From Moniliophthora roreri (Eukaryota; Basidiomycota; Agaricomycetes; Agaricales; Marasmiaceae): a DNA stretch of 64,000 bases. The notes beneath the pieces were generated by a model. It did no database searches, was not told where the DNA came from, and saw only the letters and a list, made by a program, of their open reading frames with translations. The position numbers and the translations under genes are program-made. The stretch spans positions 62,001 through 126,000 of the forward strand of contig LATX02000185.1 of NCBI GenBank assembly GCA_001466705.2. Reading direction: 5' to 3'. Below, piece after piece: positions 1-12,742 of this stretch. Within the stretch, counting starts at the first letter, position 1. Each line of letters starts with the position of its first letter.

Positions 1-1263
1 CTGTTGGACTCAGAGGCTATTCTGGTTGAAAAAAGTTGGCCTCCATCTACGTCACCTCCGCCTTGGTCTACCTTGTCGTTGCCCCGGCCGCAGGCACTAG
101 TGGAGGTGTCCCCTGACGTCTACAGCCGCTTCCACCGCTTGTAGTGGCTCGCTCCTTGCTTTTGGCTGCTCTGGACTATCCTGCTGCTCCGTGGTCCTCT
201 CGGTGACAGGGAGATGCAGGCCCCTCTTTGCGTCCATAAAACTACTCAAGTATGCTCAAAACGTGGCGACGTCGGCGAGACGTGACCATTCTACACTGAA
301 AATCCTTGACCAAATCAGGTCCCAGTGAATTATCGTTACTGTCACTGACGACAATGGTGGCTCTCTATGCTGCTCCTGAGTACTTCAGGCAGGTTACTTG
401 CCAACAGCTGAGATGAGAGCGGGCCAGTATAGCCTGGCAAGCCGTCTTTACTCACACAGAAGATAAGTCGTTCTGTGTATAGCGCCCGAACCTGCTCATC
501 ACATGTCAGTCCGAGAAAATCATTACAGGTACCACGTGGGTATTGGGAACACGTCCAGATTTTTGTCCACGCGTTCCAACGCAAAGCTCGTTCTCAGCCG
601 ATTGACGAAGACAAGTAGTCATAACTTTAGGATATCGATTTGATGCTTTTGAGTCAAGGATTGCTCTGAGCTGCATAATTAATTGAAATGGACTGCGAAA
701 AGTGAGGGCTCAAAGCTATCTGTCCTGAGCGTAGAGGGCAGAGTAAGTACAGCGCGTCCAAGCCAAGGTACGGCGTTAACCAGGGGTGGATAGTACATAT
801 ACATCGTGTATGTCAGAAATTGGCTCTCTAAACACCGGAATACATCGTCAGCCGTAAGAGGTTCATCAGCAGTCAATCTGAGGGAGGATAGCGTCACGGT
901 ACATATGTTCCTTTACGATTTCGTTGAATCACCTCTAAGCTCAACAGCCTTTGGGACATTTGATGCATCGCGACAGCTGTAGAGAGAATGTAGTGAAAAA
1001 ACCAGTACTATAGACTTGAATCGAGTAAAATGGACCAGTAATGTCGGAAATTTGCCGTCAGCATTCTAAGGGTGACCGTTTTTGAGGTAGGTTATAGCGG
1101 CATCTCGGGGCTTTTTCTAACCGTAATAAGGTACTTTATAGCAGCGAATTTGCCAAAAAAAGCCCTTTCCAGGATAAAGTTATGCAAATAAGTACATAAA
1201 AAGTGGTCTCAAAATTTTTCCAAGTTCGTCTTTCCTTGCAGTGTTTCCGCAAGCAGCAAAGCA
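1..1263. other. no recognisable gene
   Basis: Both strands hold only short open frames (for example 342-584 and 679-897 on the minus strand). None has a recognisable domain or convincing splice partners. The window may begin inside the flank of a gene outside it. Nothing can be supported here. Confidence 0.4.
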
Positions 1264-1896
1264 ATGTTAAGATCGACAGTTAAGGAGGTCGTTGTGGAGA
1301 CTTATCTCAACTCCATACCCGGCTTTAGCTCCAGCATGAACGAAGCGATCATTCACGATCTCCTTTCAAGTTCGAGCGGGTGTATCGATCTGTACTGTTC
1401 CTCGTGGCTTCAAGACTCAATGCTATTGGTATAATGGAAGTACCTGCGAAAGTTATGAAGCAAACGTTCTTTACGAACTAAAGGGCCTGCTATCAGGCTG
1501 GCCTTTGCGTTCTGAACTTGACCACTGGAAACAGCCTATGCGCAAATTCTGCAAGCAACTCTTTGACGAAGTAAGCATTATCTGAATAACTTGTGTAAAG
1601 ATATAGACTGACTAGGCCTCGACTGGTGTAGAACTTGGTTGTCCTCGACAACGTTGTCAGTCTGATGGAGGAACTGAGTATGTCTTATGCGCTTACGCGC
1701 AAGGAATTGTGAGTGATTTTAACCGTTCAGTCATGGCTAAGTGCTGCTCACTGAAATCTTCCCAAAGTTTTCTGGTATATTAGACTTCCTCTGGAGCACA
1801 TACTTCGAAGACTCTAAAACCGAGATCGGAAGACACTATCTCAAGAAAGGATTGGAAAGACTACGCGAACGATGGGACATAGCTCAGTCCACTTGA
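1264..1896 (+). CDS. hypothetical small protein, spliced model uncertain
   Basis: I do not recognise this gene. An ATG at 1264 opens 55 codons (MLRSTVKEVVVETYL...) up to a GTATAA donor at 1429. A frame-compatible exon follows at 1484-1570, rich in Leu, Trp and charged residues, and ends at a GTAAGC donor. Two readings of the next exon are possible. One starts at 1616 and joins 1768-1896, giving about 157 residues that end in a charged helix (ERLRERWDIAQST). The other starts after the AG at about 1632 and gives a helical Leu-rich end near 1815. Introns are 45-60 nt, typical of this window. No signal peptide or membrane segment is obvious. The consistent phases argue that something is coded here, but neither product nor 3' end is settled. 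Confidence 0.3.
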
Positions 1897-2223
1897 CACA
1901 ACACAGATCAATCACCGGTTCAAGCATCCTCTGCGTGTGCTCGATTGTCTCCACATTCCTTGACCTTGGACTTTTTGCCATTACCTTTCACGATCAATCA
2001 GAGCTACAGAAGAATTACTTCTTATGTAACATCAGACACTCACCGCCGAATTCTGTGAATAATGAATCTCTCGCCTCGGCGATTCTCCCATTTTTGGACA
2101 TAGAACAATGCAGCAATATTCCAATGATTTTCCTTCTTGTGGCTTCTGTGGCAATCTACATGCATAAATGGACGCAAGCTCGTCGGTTCATCGACATTCC
2201 TCCGACGACTGTATTGTGAAACC

Positions 2224-2992
2224 ATGTCATCAGTGAGTGATCCACCTTATTTTCTGTGAAACCGAACTAACCTCCACAAAGCCAGACAGATCATTTGATA
2301 ACGACCACACTATCACTGCCTACGGTGATATCTCACAATCCGAGATAAATTTCGTACCCAGCGCACCATCCGAAACATTCCCGACTCCAACTAGACAGAA
2401 AAAAACTTACAGACGAAACGCCAAGAAGCCTCTTCCTCCCTCCATAAAGAAGAACCTTCTGTTGCGTGTGCAGGACGAGGTACGTGTTACGAGCTTCATC
2501 ATAGAATCACTCAGTCAACGTTCATGTTCACAGGATTTCGACGATGACAGCGTCGCTAAACAGGCCCAGAAGGCTGCCGTGTCGCGACCTGAACTTGATT
2601 TCGAGGCTCTCGTCGCTAATCTTCGTGAATTCCGCGACCAGCTCGCAGAAGACAGGCCAGCTGTACCCTACCTCAAGCTCATGGAAGGCAGAGTGTACGC
2701 GCCTCATCCTCCACGCCAATCTGTGGAGAAAGGTGTAGAGGTGAACGAGGAGTACAAAGTGGAAAAGGTGATGGTGGTGAAGAAAAAAGGTCCAGCTAAA
2801 CCCATTCCTTCACTTTGGAAGTCTGCAAAGCCTCCTACATCCGCAGACAAAGAAGCTAACCCGCCTTCTTCCCAAAAATTTCCCGCTCGCCTAAAGTTCC
2901 GGCGCGCAGGTCCACTCCAAAGGCCACCATTGCCGCAGTGGGACTTGGAGGATTCCGAGGATTCCGATGTTATTCTGGAGGGCAGGAATTAA
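2224..2992 (+). CDS. hypothetical basic, proline-rich protein (about 221 aa)
   Basis: Three exons are proposed: 2224-2232, 2282-2479 and 2534-2992, with introns of 49 and 54 nt at good GTGAGT and GTACGT donors. The first exon carries only ATG and two Ser codons. It was chosen because it puts the long downstream frame in phase and has an A-rich context before the ATG. The protein begins MSSPDRSFDNDH. It has a basic Pro/Lys tract near residues 45-60 (KKPLPPSIKKNLLLRV), an acidic stretch (DFDDDS) and a helical middle (FEALVANLREFRDQL). A Lys/Pro-rich C-terminal third ends in an acidic tail (DLEDSEDSDVILEGRN). It has no signal peptide or membrane segment and looks like a partly disordered nuclear or cytoplasmic protein. 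I do not recognise the family. Confidence 0.5.
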
Positions 2993-4187
2993 AGGTTGAA
3001 ATCGTGCCGCTTGACCTGATAGTGATAGACTCTCCATATAGTGTTCATCTGCCGCGACCAATAAGGTGTATATGATTACGGGTTTCTACTATAAATGAAG
3101 AATTGCTGTTAATGTTTAGTAAACACTACAAAGACGGATGAAAACATACGTTTAGCAGGGCCCTCAATGATATTTATCCTAGACCCCTAGGCCATCCCTC
3201 ATCCATCCGAACAGTTAATGTTCAATGTGGGGGTCCTGCTTTCGCATGTCGTGATGGAAATTCTTATCTTTCCTAGGTCGACTCAGTCGCTCGCAAGTGT
3301 CTGCATGTGCCCCGCAGAAACTGAGAGGTAACGCAATTGTATCGCAATCAAGTATCCGCTCCGAGTCTCTAGCGCAACTGTCCGGTCAGTCAAGGTTCAA
3401 GACGTAGAGAAGTGGCTGATATTCATACGCACTTCATGGACCGATGAAACTCAAGTGTTTCCTTCTGCTTGGTGCTACATTTCGGGACGGTACATAGTTG
3501 ATGTGGTGGGAGAGTGGAGGTCAAAATTCGGCACGCGTCAGAAGTTTCCTTCAACAGCCATCGTCTCTTTCTCATCGCCTTGGACATCTCCAGAAAACTC
3601 CAAATTGTTTGGTTCAGAGGGGTAACAGGGCTCTCACATTTTGTGGAGATAATCGTTGTCATATTTTCAGGAACTGTGACGAGTGTCGACGAAATGGCCA
3701 GATTCATTCAACTTTTGGACACCATATTACTCGGGCTCAATATCGTGGCTCAATGTTGTGACATTGGCAGCACATACAGCTTCAATAAGTAAATGCGCAC
3801 ATCTCCATCGCATTATGTACCGTGCTCGGCAGCAGCGGAAATAACAAGAAACGCAGCCCGGCATATGGCCTCGCTTTGGGGCGACTTTGGAACATTCCCG
3901 GTTTTCTAGGCCGACCTAGCACTACGTCAGGATTTTCTTCAACCCCGCACGGCATGCACTTTAGCTGAAGCTTGGAAGATCTTAGAAGACCCGAACGCCG
4001 AACGGAAACCCGCACGGGCGGAACCAATCATACTGGGACAAAACGGGTGCGGGGCTGGGCATTTTTCACATGGTAGGGAATCCGCTGGCCTGAGCATAGA
4101 CTCTCATAATGACATCTGTAGCTCCTAAAACGCTTGGTTGCCCTTTCGTCTCTCCCGTATACATTTCCTTGGATCGTATCTGTCATT
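2993..4187. other. intergenic, no supported gene
   Basis: Short overlapping frames on both strands at 3423-3792 and 3782-4237 do not match a family or form a plausible spliced gene. The last few hundred bases should contain the promoter and leader of the carrier gene that starts at 4188. Confidence 0.4.
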
Positions 4188-5428
4188 ATGCCACCATCAA
4201 GTAACAAGCAGCCTGTCGGTTTCGCCGTCCACATCACTGCAGGCGGTATTGCTGGGGCTTGTGAAGCGGTATGTCTTCATTGCGTCGGTTTCCGACTAGT
4301 CGTCTGACCACTGTTCGTTTCTTTAGCTAGCATGTCAACCACTAGACACCATCAAAGTCCGTATGCAGCTTTCGAGGTCTGGGCGTGTCCCCGGTGTGAG
4401 TAGCTCGAGATGAAACAATCGTTCCCCCCTAAATCCCAATTCTCCAGACCAAACCGAGAGGCTTCTTCGCTACAGGCACGTACATCGTTCGACGAGAAAC
4501 GCCTTTGGCGTTGTACAAGGGTCTTGGTGCTGTGCTCTCCGGAATTGTCCCAAAGATGGCAATTCGGTTCGCGAGTTTCGAAGCGTACAAAGGATGGTTA
4601 GCCGATAAGGAGACCGGGAAGACCAGCACTGGGAACATCTTCCTTGGTAAGTGGCCCTTTGCCCTATTTTGGTCGTTTCGTTTATTCTCTTCATCATATA
4701 GCTGGTCTTGCAGCAGGAACTACTGAGGCAGTCGCTGTGGTCACGCCCATGGAGGTTGTGAAGATTCGACTACAAGCACAACAACATTCGCTCGCGGATC
4801 CTCTGGAAACACCACGTTATCGTAACGCAGCTCATGCGGTCTATACCATTGTGCGAGAAGAGGGTGTTTCCACACTGTATCGTGGGGTTTCACTCACTGC
4901 TCTGCGACAAGCTACCAACCAAGGTTAGGTTCAGTGAAGTTTTATTACTCGCAATGTTACTCAATTGCCAACCATCATCGTAGGTGCCAACTTCACCGTA
5001 TACCAGGAAGTCAAAAAGCTCGCGCACCGCTTCCAACCCGAGGTGCAAGAGTTACCTTCATACCAACACATGTTGATAGGTCTCCTGTCTGGTGCGGCTG
5101 GTCCGCTATCCAATGCTCCCATAGACACGATTAAGACTCGTATGCTTCCTGTTTTTTCTTGGCATTTCTGTCCAACTTACCGATGTTGATCCCAGGTCTT
5201 CAGAAAGCTACAACCGAGCCCGGTGTATCCGCCTTTCGCCGCATAATCGCCATTGCTGACGATATGTGGAAGCAAGAGGGCGTGCGTTCGTTCTACAAGG
5301 GTATTACACCGCGTATTCTGCGTGTAGCTCCTGGACAGGCTATCGTGTTCGCGGTGTACGAGAGGGTAAGTAAGGTTATTGAGAGGATGACACCGACGAT
5401 CCCGGAGGACGATAGATATTCGGAATGA
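4188..5428 (+). CDS. SFC1: mitochondrial succinate/fumarate carrier
   Basis: This is a six-transmembrane mitochondrial carrier of the Sfc1/Acr1 type, which in yeast exchanges cytosolic succinate for matrix fumarate and links the glyoxylate cycle to gluconeogenesis. Exons are 4188-4268, 4327-4395, 4448-4646, 4702-4923, 4984-5139 and 5196-5428, giving 960 nt and 319 residues, close to the usual 310-320. All three carrier repeats show the signature P-x-D/E-x-I/V-K-x-R: PLDTIKVRMQ in repeat 1, PMEVVKIRLQAQQ in repeat 2, PIDTIKTRLQ in repeat 3. The repeat 2 motif and the following RYRNAAHAVYTIVREEG resemble Sfc1 more than the ADP/ATP or citrate carriers. The C-terminus (FYKGITPRILRVAPGQAIVFAVYE) is also typical of Sfc1. 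The start was chosen because MPPSSNKQPVGFAVHITAGGIAG enters repeat 1 directly. The family is certain. The substrate is inferred from similarity. Confidence 0.9.
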
Positions 5429-6536
5429 TTGGGAATGGTCATGTTATCGGTCGGTCGGTGGTCGTGGGGGAAGGCGTGTATAGCGGAGTTAAGTTGAGGT
5501 ATTATGGTGTGCGGGTTTATTACAATGTACAATGTTGTGTGGGCTTGAGATGGGCACTAGAGCGGGATTGAAGTAATGAAATGGTCGTTGGTGAGTCGGT
5601 GATTTCGTCATGTTTTATGGCTTTTTCTTCTGATCTGGCTCTTGATTGCAGGACTCCGAGGCCCGCACATTCATTTATTCGGTGTATATCTTTTCATCAT
5701 TAATAACATCACGAAATTCGTATCAACACATCCACGATTCAATGTACTCTCGTCAAACATACATGCTTCATACCCTGTTACTTCGGGTGCTACGAGGGTC
5801 CGACAGGTTAGCAGAGTGGCCCTGAAGATATACGTGTTCCGAATAAGAACGTCAGTTTCTCTTTTTGTTACTTTCTGACGCGACGACTGCTCCAGGCGAA
5901 ACTCACTCGGGGACCAGCAACTCCTATTGCCTGCTACCCGTCACATCTAGGTTCTGTGAATCCAAGTGAAGAAGATTTCCGAGAACCATGGACCACACGT
6001 TCCCCTGCATGCGTGTACGATTTTTTGCCCATCGATGACTCCGTTCAGCGTTCAGCTTGGTGTTTTCTTCCTTTTCCACGTGGCACGGAATGATGCGATA
6101 CAGGCTATGCATATGGAGATCTCTTCTGTCTGATACTATCAACAGCGGCCATCGCTTGCGTGAACGATAGATGCAAGCTGCTCCAGCATGAGTGTGATGC
6201 CAGAACCTCAGAAGATCAGCCACTTCGAGGTACGGAAGGAGTTATTGCGGGGTAGCAGTTCTCCGAAGAGTTTCTTTCATATTCTGTCATCCTGAATCCT
6301 GAAACGTATGTAGATCATATATAGAGATTTGACATCAGTGAAATGACGAGAGTATCAGATAGGACTAGACCTATTAGACAAGGGTGTGACAAAGACTGTG
6401 ACACGTGTGACTGTGACTGACGGTCCATTTCCCACAACTCTGGTTTGGCAGTTCTACCTTTTGGCTCAGTTCTTTATACTAGCCTCGACTACTTTTTTCC
6501 TCTTTTTCTTCTTGAACGCGTTTTATTTCTTCAACC
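5429..6536. other. intergenic between carrier and transportin
   Basis: This stretch holds the carrier 3' region and the upstream region of the transportin gene. Small frames at 5642-5878 (+) and 5924-6223 (-) have no support. The 60 bases before the transportin ATG are T/C-rich, as expected for a fungal leader. Confidence 0.4.
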
Positions 6537-9500
6537 ATGTCACAATGGTCTCCTCAACCTGCTGGACTGCAGGAAATTCTAAGCACTATTCATGAATCCA
6601 CGGATATGTCCGTCACCGTTCAACGAAACATAACTCAGGTGTGTATCGATAGTTTTCAAACTTGATTTGTGGCGCTCACCTCTTGCAATTTATCAGAAAT
6701 TGAATAGTTTCACCCGCGTTGCGGACTATATTGCTTATCTCGCATACATTCTCTGCATGTCGACTGAAGAAGACCGGATACGAACGATCGCTGGCTACCT
6801 CCTTAAGAACAATGCTCGACTCATATTAAACTCCACGCCCGAAGTAGCTCACTATGTCAAGGCTTCAGTGCTCCAGGCGTTCCAGGACCCATCAGTCATG
6901 ATTAGAAATGCGGCGGGGCAGGATGTCGTTGCATTTTTGGGAGTTCTGGAGCCTCGAAATTGGCCCGAGTGCCTTTCCCAACTCGTGAATTCATTGGATG
7001 CTACTGACATTGACCTGCAGGAGGTGCGGAATACCATCTTTATCTTTGATTAACCTCATCGCTCACGATCTCTGTTACAGGCCGCGTTTAATGTTCTTGA
7101 GAAGGCCTGTGAAGACTATCCACGTAAACTCGATGTGGAGATCGCAGGGACTCGGCCACTCGATTTCATGATTCCGAAATTTCTTCAATTGGCCGAGCAT
7201 CCATCCCCAAAGATGAGGTCGCACGCCGTTGCCTGTCTTTCATACTTTGTACCCGTGAATTGCCAATCCCTCTTCGTCCACATCGATGCTTTCATCGCTT
7301 GTTTATTCAAGCGCGCATCTGACGAAGATCCTTCAGTCCGCCGGCACGTCTGCCAGGCTCTCGTCCTCCTACTGGCCGCTCGTCCAGAGAAGCTTATGCC
7401 AGAAATGTCCAACGTCGCGGAGTACATGCTTTACTCAACCAAGGACAAGAATGAAAACGTCGCTTTGGAGGCGTGCGAGTTTTGGCTCACCTTCGCAGAA
7501 GATGCCGAACTTGCTCAGTATTTGAAGCCGTTACTTGGAAGGGTTGCGCCGGTTCTGCTGGACTGCATGGTTTATGGAGAGGACGACTTGTTGTGGTTAG
7601 AGGGAGACGCAGAGGATTCTGCCGTCCCTGATAAAGAAACGGACATCAAACCTCGTTTCTACGGAGGGAAAGCACATGGTTTGGACCACGAGTCCAATGG
7701 TGATCCAAATGAACAAAATCGACCCCGCGTTGGCGCGTATGGAGAGGAACAACTGGACTACGATGAGGATGATGATTATTTGGATGATGATGAGTTTGTT
7801 GATGAGATGTCGACGGAGTGGAATCTTAGGAAGTGCGCTGCAGCTGCGCTTGATGTCCTCGCTGTCAGGTTCAGCGGTGATCTCCTGAACGTGCTTCTCG
7901 CTCCTTTAAAAGATAAGCTTTGGAGTAGTGACTGGCTGCAGAGGGAGAGCGGTATATTGGCATTGGGTGCTATGGCCGAGGGTTAGTCTCTACCTCTCTT
8001 CTTGTGCATGTCTGTACTGAGATCATTACACAGGATGCATTGAAGCGATCGAGCCTCATCTCCCGACCCTCGTACCCTACCTCATCAATACCTTGAATGA
8101 TTCCAAGGTGCAACATGTCCATCATATCTTACTTCTCTGATGCTTATCAAGATACAACAGCCTCTCGTTCGGTCTATAACGTGCTGGACCTTAGGTCGAT
8201 ACGCCAGTTGGACTACACAGCCGATATCAGAAGAGCATAAGAATAAATATTTCATTCCAACTATGGAAGGGGTGCGTCATGATGAGCTTGTACTCGTTTT
8301 TCTTCGACTGAATCACTTATTCCCAGCTTCTGCGAATGGTCTTGGATAACAACAAGCGAGTCCAAGAGGCTGGTTGCAGTGCATTCGCTACACTGGAGGA
8401 AGATGCTGGTCCTGAACTAGTGCCATACCTAGAGCCAGTTCTCCGCAACCTCGTATTCGCATTCGACAAGTACCAGCAGAAGAACATGCTTATTCTTTAT
8501 GATGCCGTCGGTACACTGGCCGATGCTGTCGGACGTGCTCTATCGAATCCAGCATACGTCGAAATCCTGATGCCGCCTTTGACGAATAGGTGGTCGAAGC
8601 TTAAAGATGATGATGTTGATTTGATTCCTCTGCTCGAGGTATTGTAGCAAGTCATTCCTCTATTTCATATAGCTTACATTGCTTTTAGTGTCTCGCATCC
8701 GTTACGATCGCAATGGGCCCTTCGTTCCTTCCATATGCGGGACCGGTGTTTGATCGCTGTGCTACTATCATTCACAACTCGCTCCTGCAGTACCAAGCAT
8801 TCCAGCAGAACCCCGACCTCGAGGAACCCGACAAGTCTTTCCTTGTTGTCGCACTCGACCTTCTGTCTGGTCTCACGCAAGGTCTCGGAATGGCTCTTGA
8901 GCCCTTCATCAACAACACCAATCCACCTCTTCTTGCTCTGCTGACAGTCTGCCTCAAGCATCCTCAAGCGTCCGTCAGACAATCGGCTTATGCACTCGTC
9001 GGCGACATGGCCATGGGTTGCTTTACCCTTCTTCGTCCACATATGCCTGCTATTATGCAAGAACTCACCCTTCAACTCGACCCTGAGCCTAAAGTTGAAT
9101 TCGTCAGTGCTTCAAACAACGCGGCATGGTCGGTTGGTGAAGTCGCATTACGATACGGTCGTGGTATGTTCTTAATCCTCTTGTTCTAGTTCCCGTCTGA
9201 TTGTTTGACCTGAAGATGACCCTGAGTTCCAGCAATGGGTCAATCCACTGATTTCCCGACTCATCCCCATCCTCCTTCATCCAAAAGCTCCACGCAGTTT
9301 GCATGAAAATGCCGCAGTTTCGATAGGTCGTATTGGATTGATGCATCCGAACATAGTTGCGCCGCATCTACCGGAATTCGCTCAAGCTTGGTGCCAGGCT
9401 CTTTACGAGATTAGGGACAACGAGGAGAAGGACTCCGCCTTCCGAGGACTTTGCACAATGATCCAGGTGAACCCTGCAGGGATCGCCAAGGTATGCGTTC

Positions 9501-9719
9501 TATTTTGTCCTGCAGGAATGATATGCTAACTGTTTGCAGAGTCTGTTGTGGTTCTGTAACTCGATTGTCCGATGGAATCAACCGTCACCCGAACTCAACA
9601 ACATGTTCTCGACGCTGCTGCACGGGTTCAAGCAACACGACGAGGCTGGTTGGGCGGCCCAAGTGTCCTCTTTCCCTCCGGTCATTCAGGAACGGCTCGC
9701 CGCTCGGTATGGGGTATGA
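6537..9719 (+). CDS. KAP104: transportin / importin beta-2 (karyopherin)
   Basis: This is a nuclear import receptor of the Kap104/TNPO1 class, which carries PY-NLS cargoes such as hnRNP proteins through the pore and releases them on RanGTP. Nine exons join in phase: 6537-6638, 6697-7023, 7081-7981, 8034-8107, 8161-8271, 8327-8638, 8689-9163, 9216-9490 and 9540-9719. They encode 918 residues, the usual size. The N-terminus ([15 protein letters not shown]) and the early motif NYLA-like [10 protein letters not shown] are typical. HEAT repeats run throughout. The diagnostic acidic loop ([20 protein letters not shown]) is followed at once by [18 protein letters not shown], as in transportin-1, where the loop couples Ran binding to cargo release. 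The C-terminus ([19 protein letters not shown]) also matches. Frames are intact and I see no oddity. Confidence 0.95.
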
Positions 9720-10236
9720 AGGACATCTAGACTTTCGAGCTCCCGTTCCATCATGGAATGGACGCAATTCTTTGTGACCTCTCCGTTTTCTCCTCTCTGG
9801 TCTGCATATATCTCTTGCACTGGATCCATTTTAGTAGTGTAGTCATTACCGTAGCTGTAGCTCTTTCTACATTCTCACCCCCATGTGTCATAGTTTTATC
9901 CTCCCCCGCGAGTTGGTCGCCAAATCAAGTGGTGTCCTGATTCACGGACATCTTTGCTTTGCATATCTAGCATCTTTCCGTAGCATTAGTCTTTTCAGTA
10001 GTGTAGTCTTTCACCTATCCTGCAAGTAGATACTCATTCTTCCGCCACTTATACATAAACCATCCTTCTGACAATTTGACTGACAGATTCATCACCTATT
10101 ACAGGAAACTCAGACAGAAAATCTGCCATGTCTTGATGTAGCGGTTCATGTACTATAGTATACAGAGATAAGAAAAAAAAATCTCTTTAGACACCACTCA
10201 TAGCACTAGCAATACAGTAGCGGCAAGCAAAAGCAC
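9720..10236. other. 3' intergenic between transportin and lectin genes
   Basis: This is the convergent interval between the transportin stop and the stop of the minus-strand lectin gene. It is T-rich and AT-rich with no coding frame of note, and should contain both polyadenylation regions. Confidence 0.5.
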
Positions 10237-11869
10237 TCAGAACCGTTTGCTATTCGAATACCCGCCAAAGCCACCACCGCCGCCGCCCATGGACATGCCA
10301 CCAAAATTGGGCATTCTACCATTATATGCTTGTCTTCTTTTGTATTCCATCCACCCATAGTACCCACCAGCACATACACCTCCGAGCAAAAAGAGCTTGA
10401 AGAAGAGTCCTGTCCAAGAACCTGATGACAGCGATCCTGGCGTTCGTCCTGAAGCACCGAGTTTGTGGGAATTAACGTTGGCGGTGATGGCAGAGTAAGT
10501 GGAAACGGCGACGATGCTACAAGTTTTGTTTTAGCTCGACACGTACAATGCGAGGTAAGGGATGAACAAACTTACTCGTGTGCATCGTAAACGTCTCCTG
10601 TCAGAGCGGTGAAGCCGAGATATGGACCGCTGGGTAGCGAGATGCCTTCAACGTAGAAACAATCTGACCAGTCGTCCCCTGTATAGAAGTTGGCCATAGG
10701 TCAAAAGCCAGGAGTGAATGTCACGAACATGCTTTGTATTGTATTTTCACCTGGTTTGAAGAAACATGGTCAGTAGTACGGCAGACAAAGATAACATGAG
10801 ACCTACATCAAGGAATTTATCCTTGACGTATGTGATCTTCAGTTTCGTAGCGACGTTTGTTCGTCTGTAGTTGGCCTGAAGACAGCAAAAATAACGCATC
10901 AGATGGATGAGCATCCCGAGTCGCCAGATTAACATACCGAGCATGCTCCAATTTCCTGGCCGTCACCATCATTTGCGTAGTTGTACTCCTTCTTACCGTC
11001 GCCCAAAAACCCGATAACACGGGGAAAAGAGAAGGTGTGACGAGCATTTGCGTAGCTGCATCAATGTCTGTATTTAGTTTGGCGGTTTTGGGATCAAAGG
11101 TGGATGCATACGTGTCCAGGAAGATGCCCAGGCCATTGAATTGATCTGAGGCAAATACTGAGAAGAAAGACAGATAAAACGGTCCAATGTTTCACTCACC
11201 TCGGTTCCCAAATATGGGTCCAGGTTCTGTACGTTCCTTCGTCAACCAAATAGCCATTCCATCACCATGCAAATGTGAAGAGGTATCGCCGGAAACCTAA
11301 AACGCTTGATGTCAGCGGAATAGTTTGGATTCCATGTTTCCCGTGCCAATAACCTTGAATTCGACTTCAATGACAAAGTTCGCTGACGTGAGTGGTAGCC
11401 GCGACCATAACCATCCCTAGAATCGTGTGAGGTGGATGAGATGGTATGACAAACCCACAAACCATTTGCGATCGAACTGGACGGGTTAGACGAATATGTT
11501 TGTTGGTGTTCTGTGTAAGAACAGATTGAATTTGGTATTCAGCCTCCAATCTTCGAGAGCCTACGTACAACATATGAATCTGCTCCGAAATCCCACCAAC
11601 TGCAGTCCAAAGTCAGTCAATATTCGTGAGCAGCATTCATTCCACGCACCGGTTCTGCAAATCCTGATCGATATACGGTGCAAAGAGCGAATGCGTCCGG
11701 AGTTGGATGGTCTACAAGGGGTTTGCGTGAACATCTAGTAGGCGAAATGAGAAACTCCACTAAAACTGACCCGGTCTATGGTCTGATTTCCCAGTCTCGT
11801 TTTGTCACCTTCTGCAGCCTGTGCATACCCAAAGAGCCAAAGAGCGAATGAGATCCATAAGAGACGCAT
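10237..11869 (-). CDS. L-type lectin, VIP36/ERGIC-53-like cargo receptor
   Basis: This is a type I membrane lectin of the early secretory pathway that would bind high-mannose glycoproteins and cycle between ER and Golgi. At least eleven short exons can be chained on the minus strand. The start at 11869 (MRLLWISFALWLFGYAQA) gives a clean signal peptide. An upstream in-frame Met adds residues without hydrophobic character. The lectin core is clear: APYIDQDLQNRWWDFGAD, TNKHIRLTRPVRSQ, GWLWSRLPL, FVIEVEFK, the metal and sugar-binding region GDGMAIWLTKE, and DQFNGLGIFLDTYAN. Next come the WDDWSDCFYVEGI-type segment, a stalk and one membrane helix (TGLFFKLFLLGGVCAGG). The cytosolic tail has a Gly/Met-rich run and ends in SKRF, resembling the aromatic/basic ER-exit and retrieval tails of VIP36 and ERGIC-53. 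About 10 introns in 1.6 kb is dense even for a basidiomycete. Confidence 0.88.
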
Positions 11870-12378
11870 TGAAGCCGAAAACATCTGCCACAGAGGCCGT
11901 AGGGGAGAAAGTGTTGAGTGGTGCACGTGGCACTTTCTTCCAAGTGAGCGTTGACGAGCGCTTCCCAGGCGCTATGATGCTCACCATCACAGGCAACGTC
12001 AGCACTTCAGCTTCGATCTACAGTCGACTGGATGCATCCGTGCTGTTACTACCAGGTTAGGGGGTATTGGACTTGGTGACTCACATGAAGCTGTTGAGTG
12101 CAGCCTAAAGCAGACTGCTCGGGCGCCCTTACTACTTCGCTTGGCTCATTTGTCAATTTTTTATCTGGAGGCTCTTATCATCCGGCCGTTGGTACCCACT
12201 AGTGGTCTTGTGTCTCTCCTTTTAGCCTCTACAGCATCTCAAAAACCCCGAAGAGGTGTCCGAAACATGGCATGGGACTCTGGGATTACATGGGAATCTT
12301 TACTGGCCAACAGATGGGTGGCGGAGGTGTATAGTGTGCTCTCAGGTCAGAACTCTTTGGTCTCTCTCGGCCGACAAA
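11870..12378. other. upstream region of lectin gene, no gene seen
   Basis: An open frame at 11821-12060 (+) overlaps the antisense of the lectin signal-peptide exon and is a shadow. No other coding signal is seen. The minus-strand lectin promoter should lie here. Confidence 0.4.
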
Positions 12379-12742
12379 ATGTCTTTTAATCATATTCTCG
12401 AATTCCTCACTCAGTCAAGCTCAGTCACTGCCAATCATTCTTCCTTTGATCAAGCTCCGTGCCCGCAGCCTCTATACAGCTCGGATTTCGAATGGCACTG
12501 CCGTTTGGTCCAAACATCAACTTGGGCGAACCTTAGAGTCACTCTAACCGGCTTGAATGCTAATTCCTTGCACCATGACGGCAGAGTACTCCTTGCGGGC
12601 AGTTATCCTACGGAGCTCTTGGTGACCGGTTTGCTTGTGTGGCACATACGTGCTCTAGGCTGTCGCAGCGGAACAGCAACGTCGACGAGCACAGGAAATC
12701 CAAGAATTAGTCGTTAAACATCATATGTATGTACCCGAATAA
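12379..12742 (+). CDS. hypothetical small protein with charged C-terminal helix
   Basis: I do not recognise this gene. An ATG at 12379 in an AAA context opens a frame (MSFNHILEFLTQSSS...) that runs without stop to about 12620. There a GTGACC donor and a CTCTAG acceptor, 37 nt apart, join it to an exon reading AVAAEQQRRRAQEIQELVVK, a strongly helical, coiled-coil-like tail. It stops at 12740-12742. The product would be about 108 residues without signal peptide or membrane segment. The unspliced frame (up to 12717) is also open, so the intron is inferred from the much more protein-like tail it yields. The 37-nt intron is shorter than the others here. Treat as tentative. Confidence 0.3.
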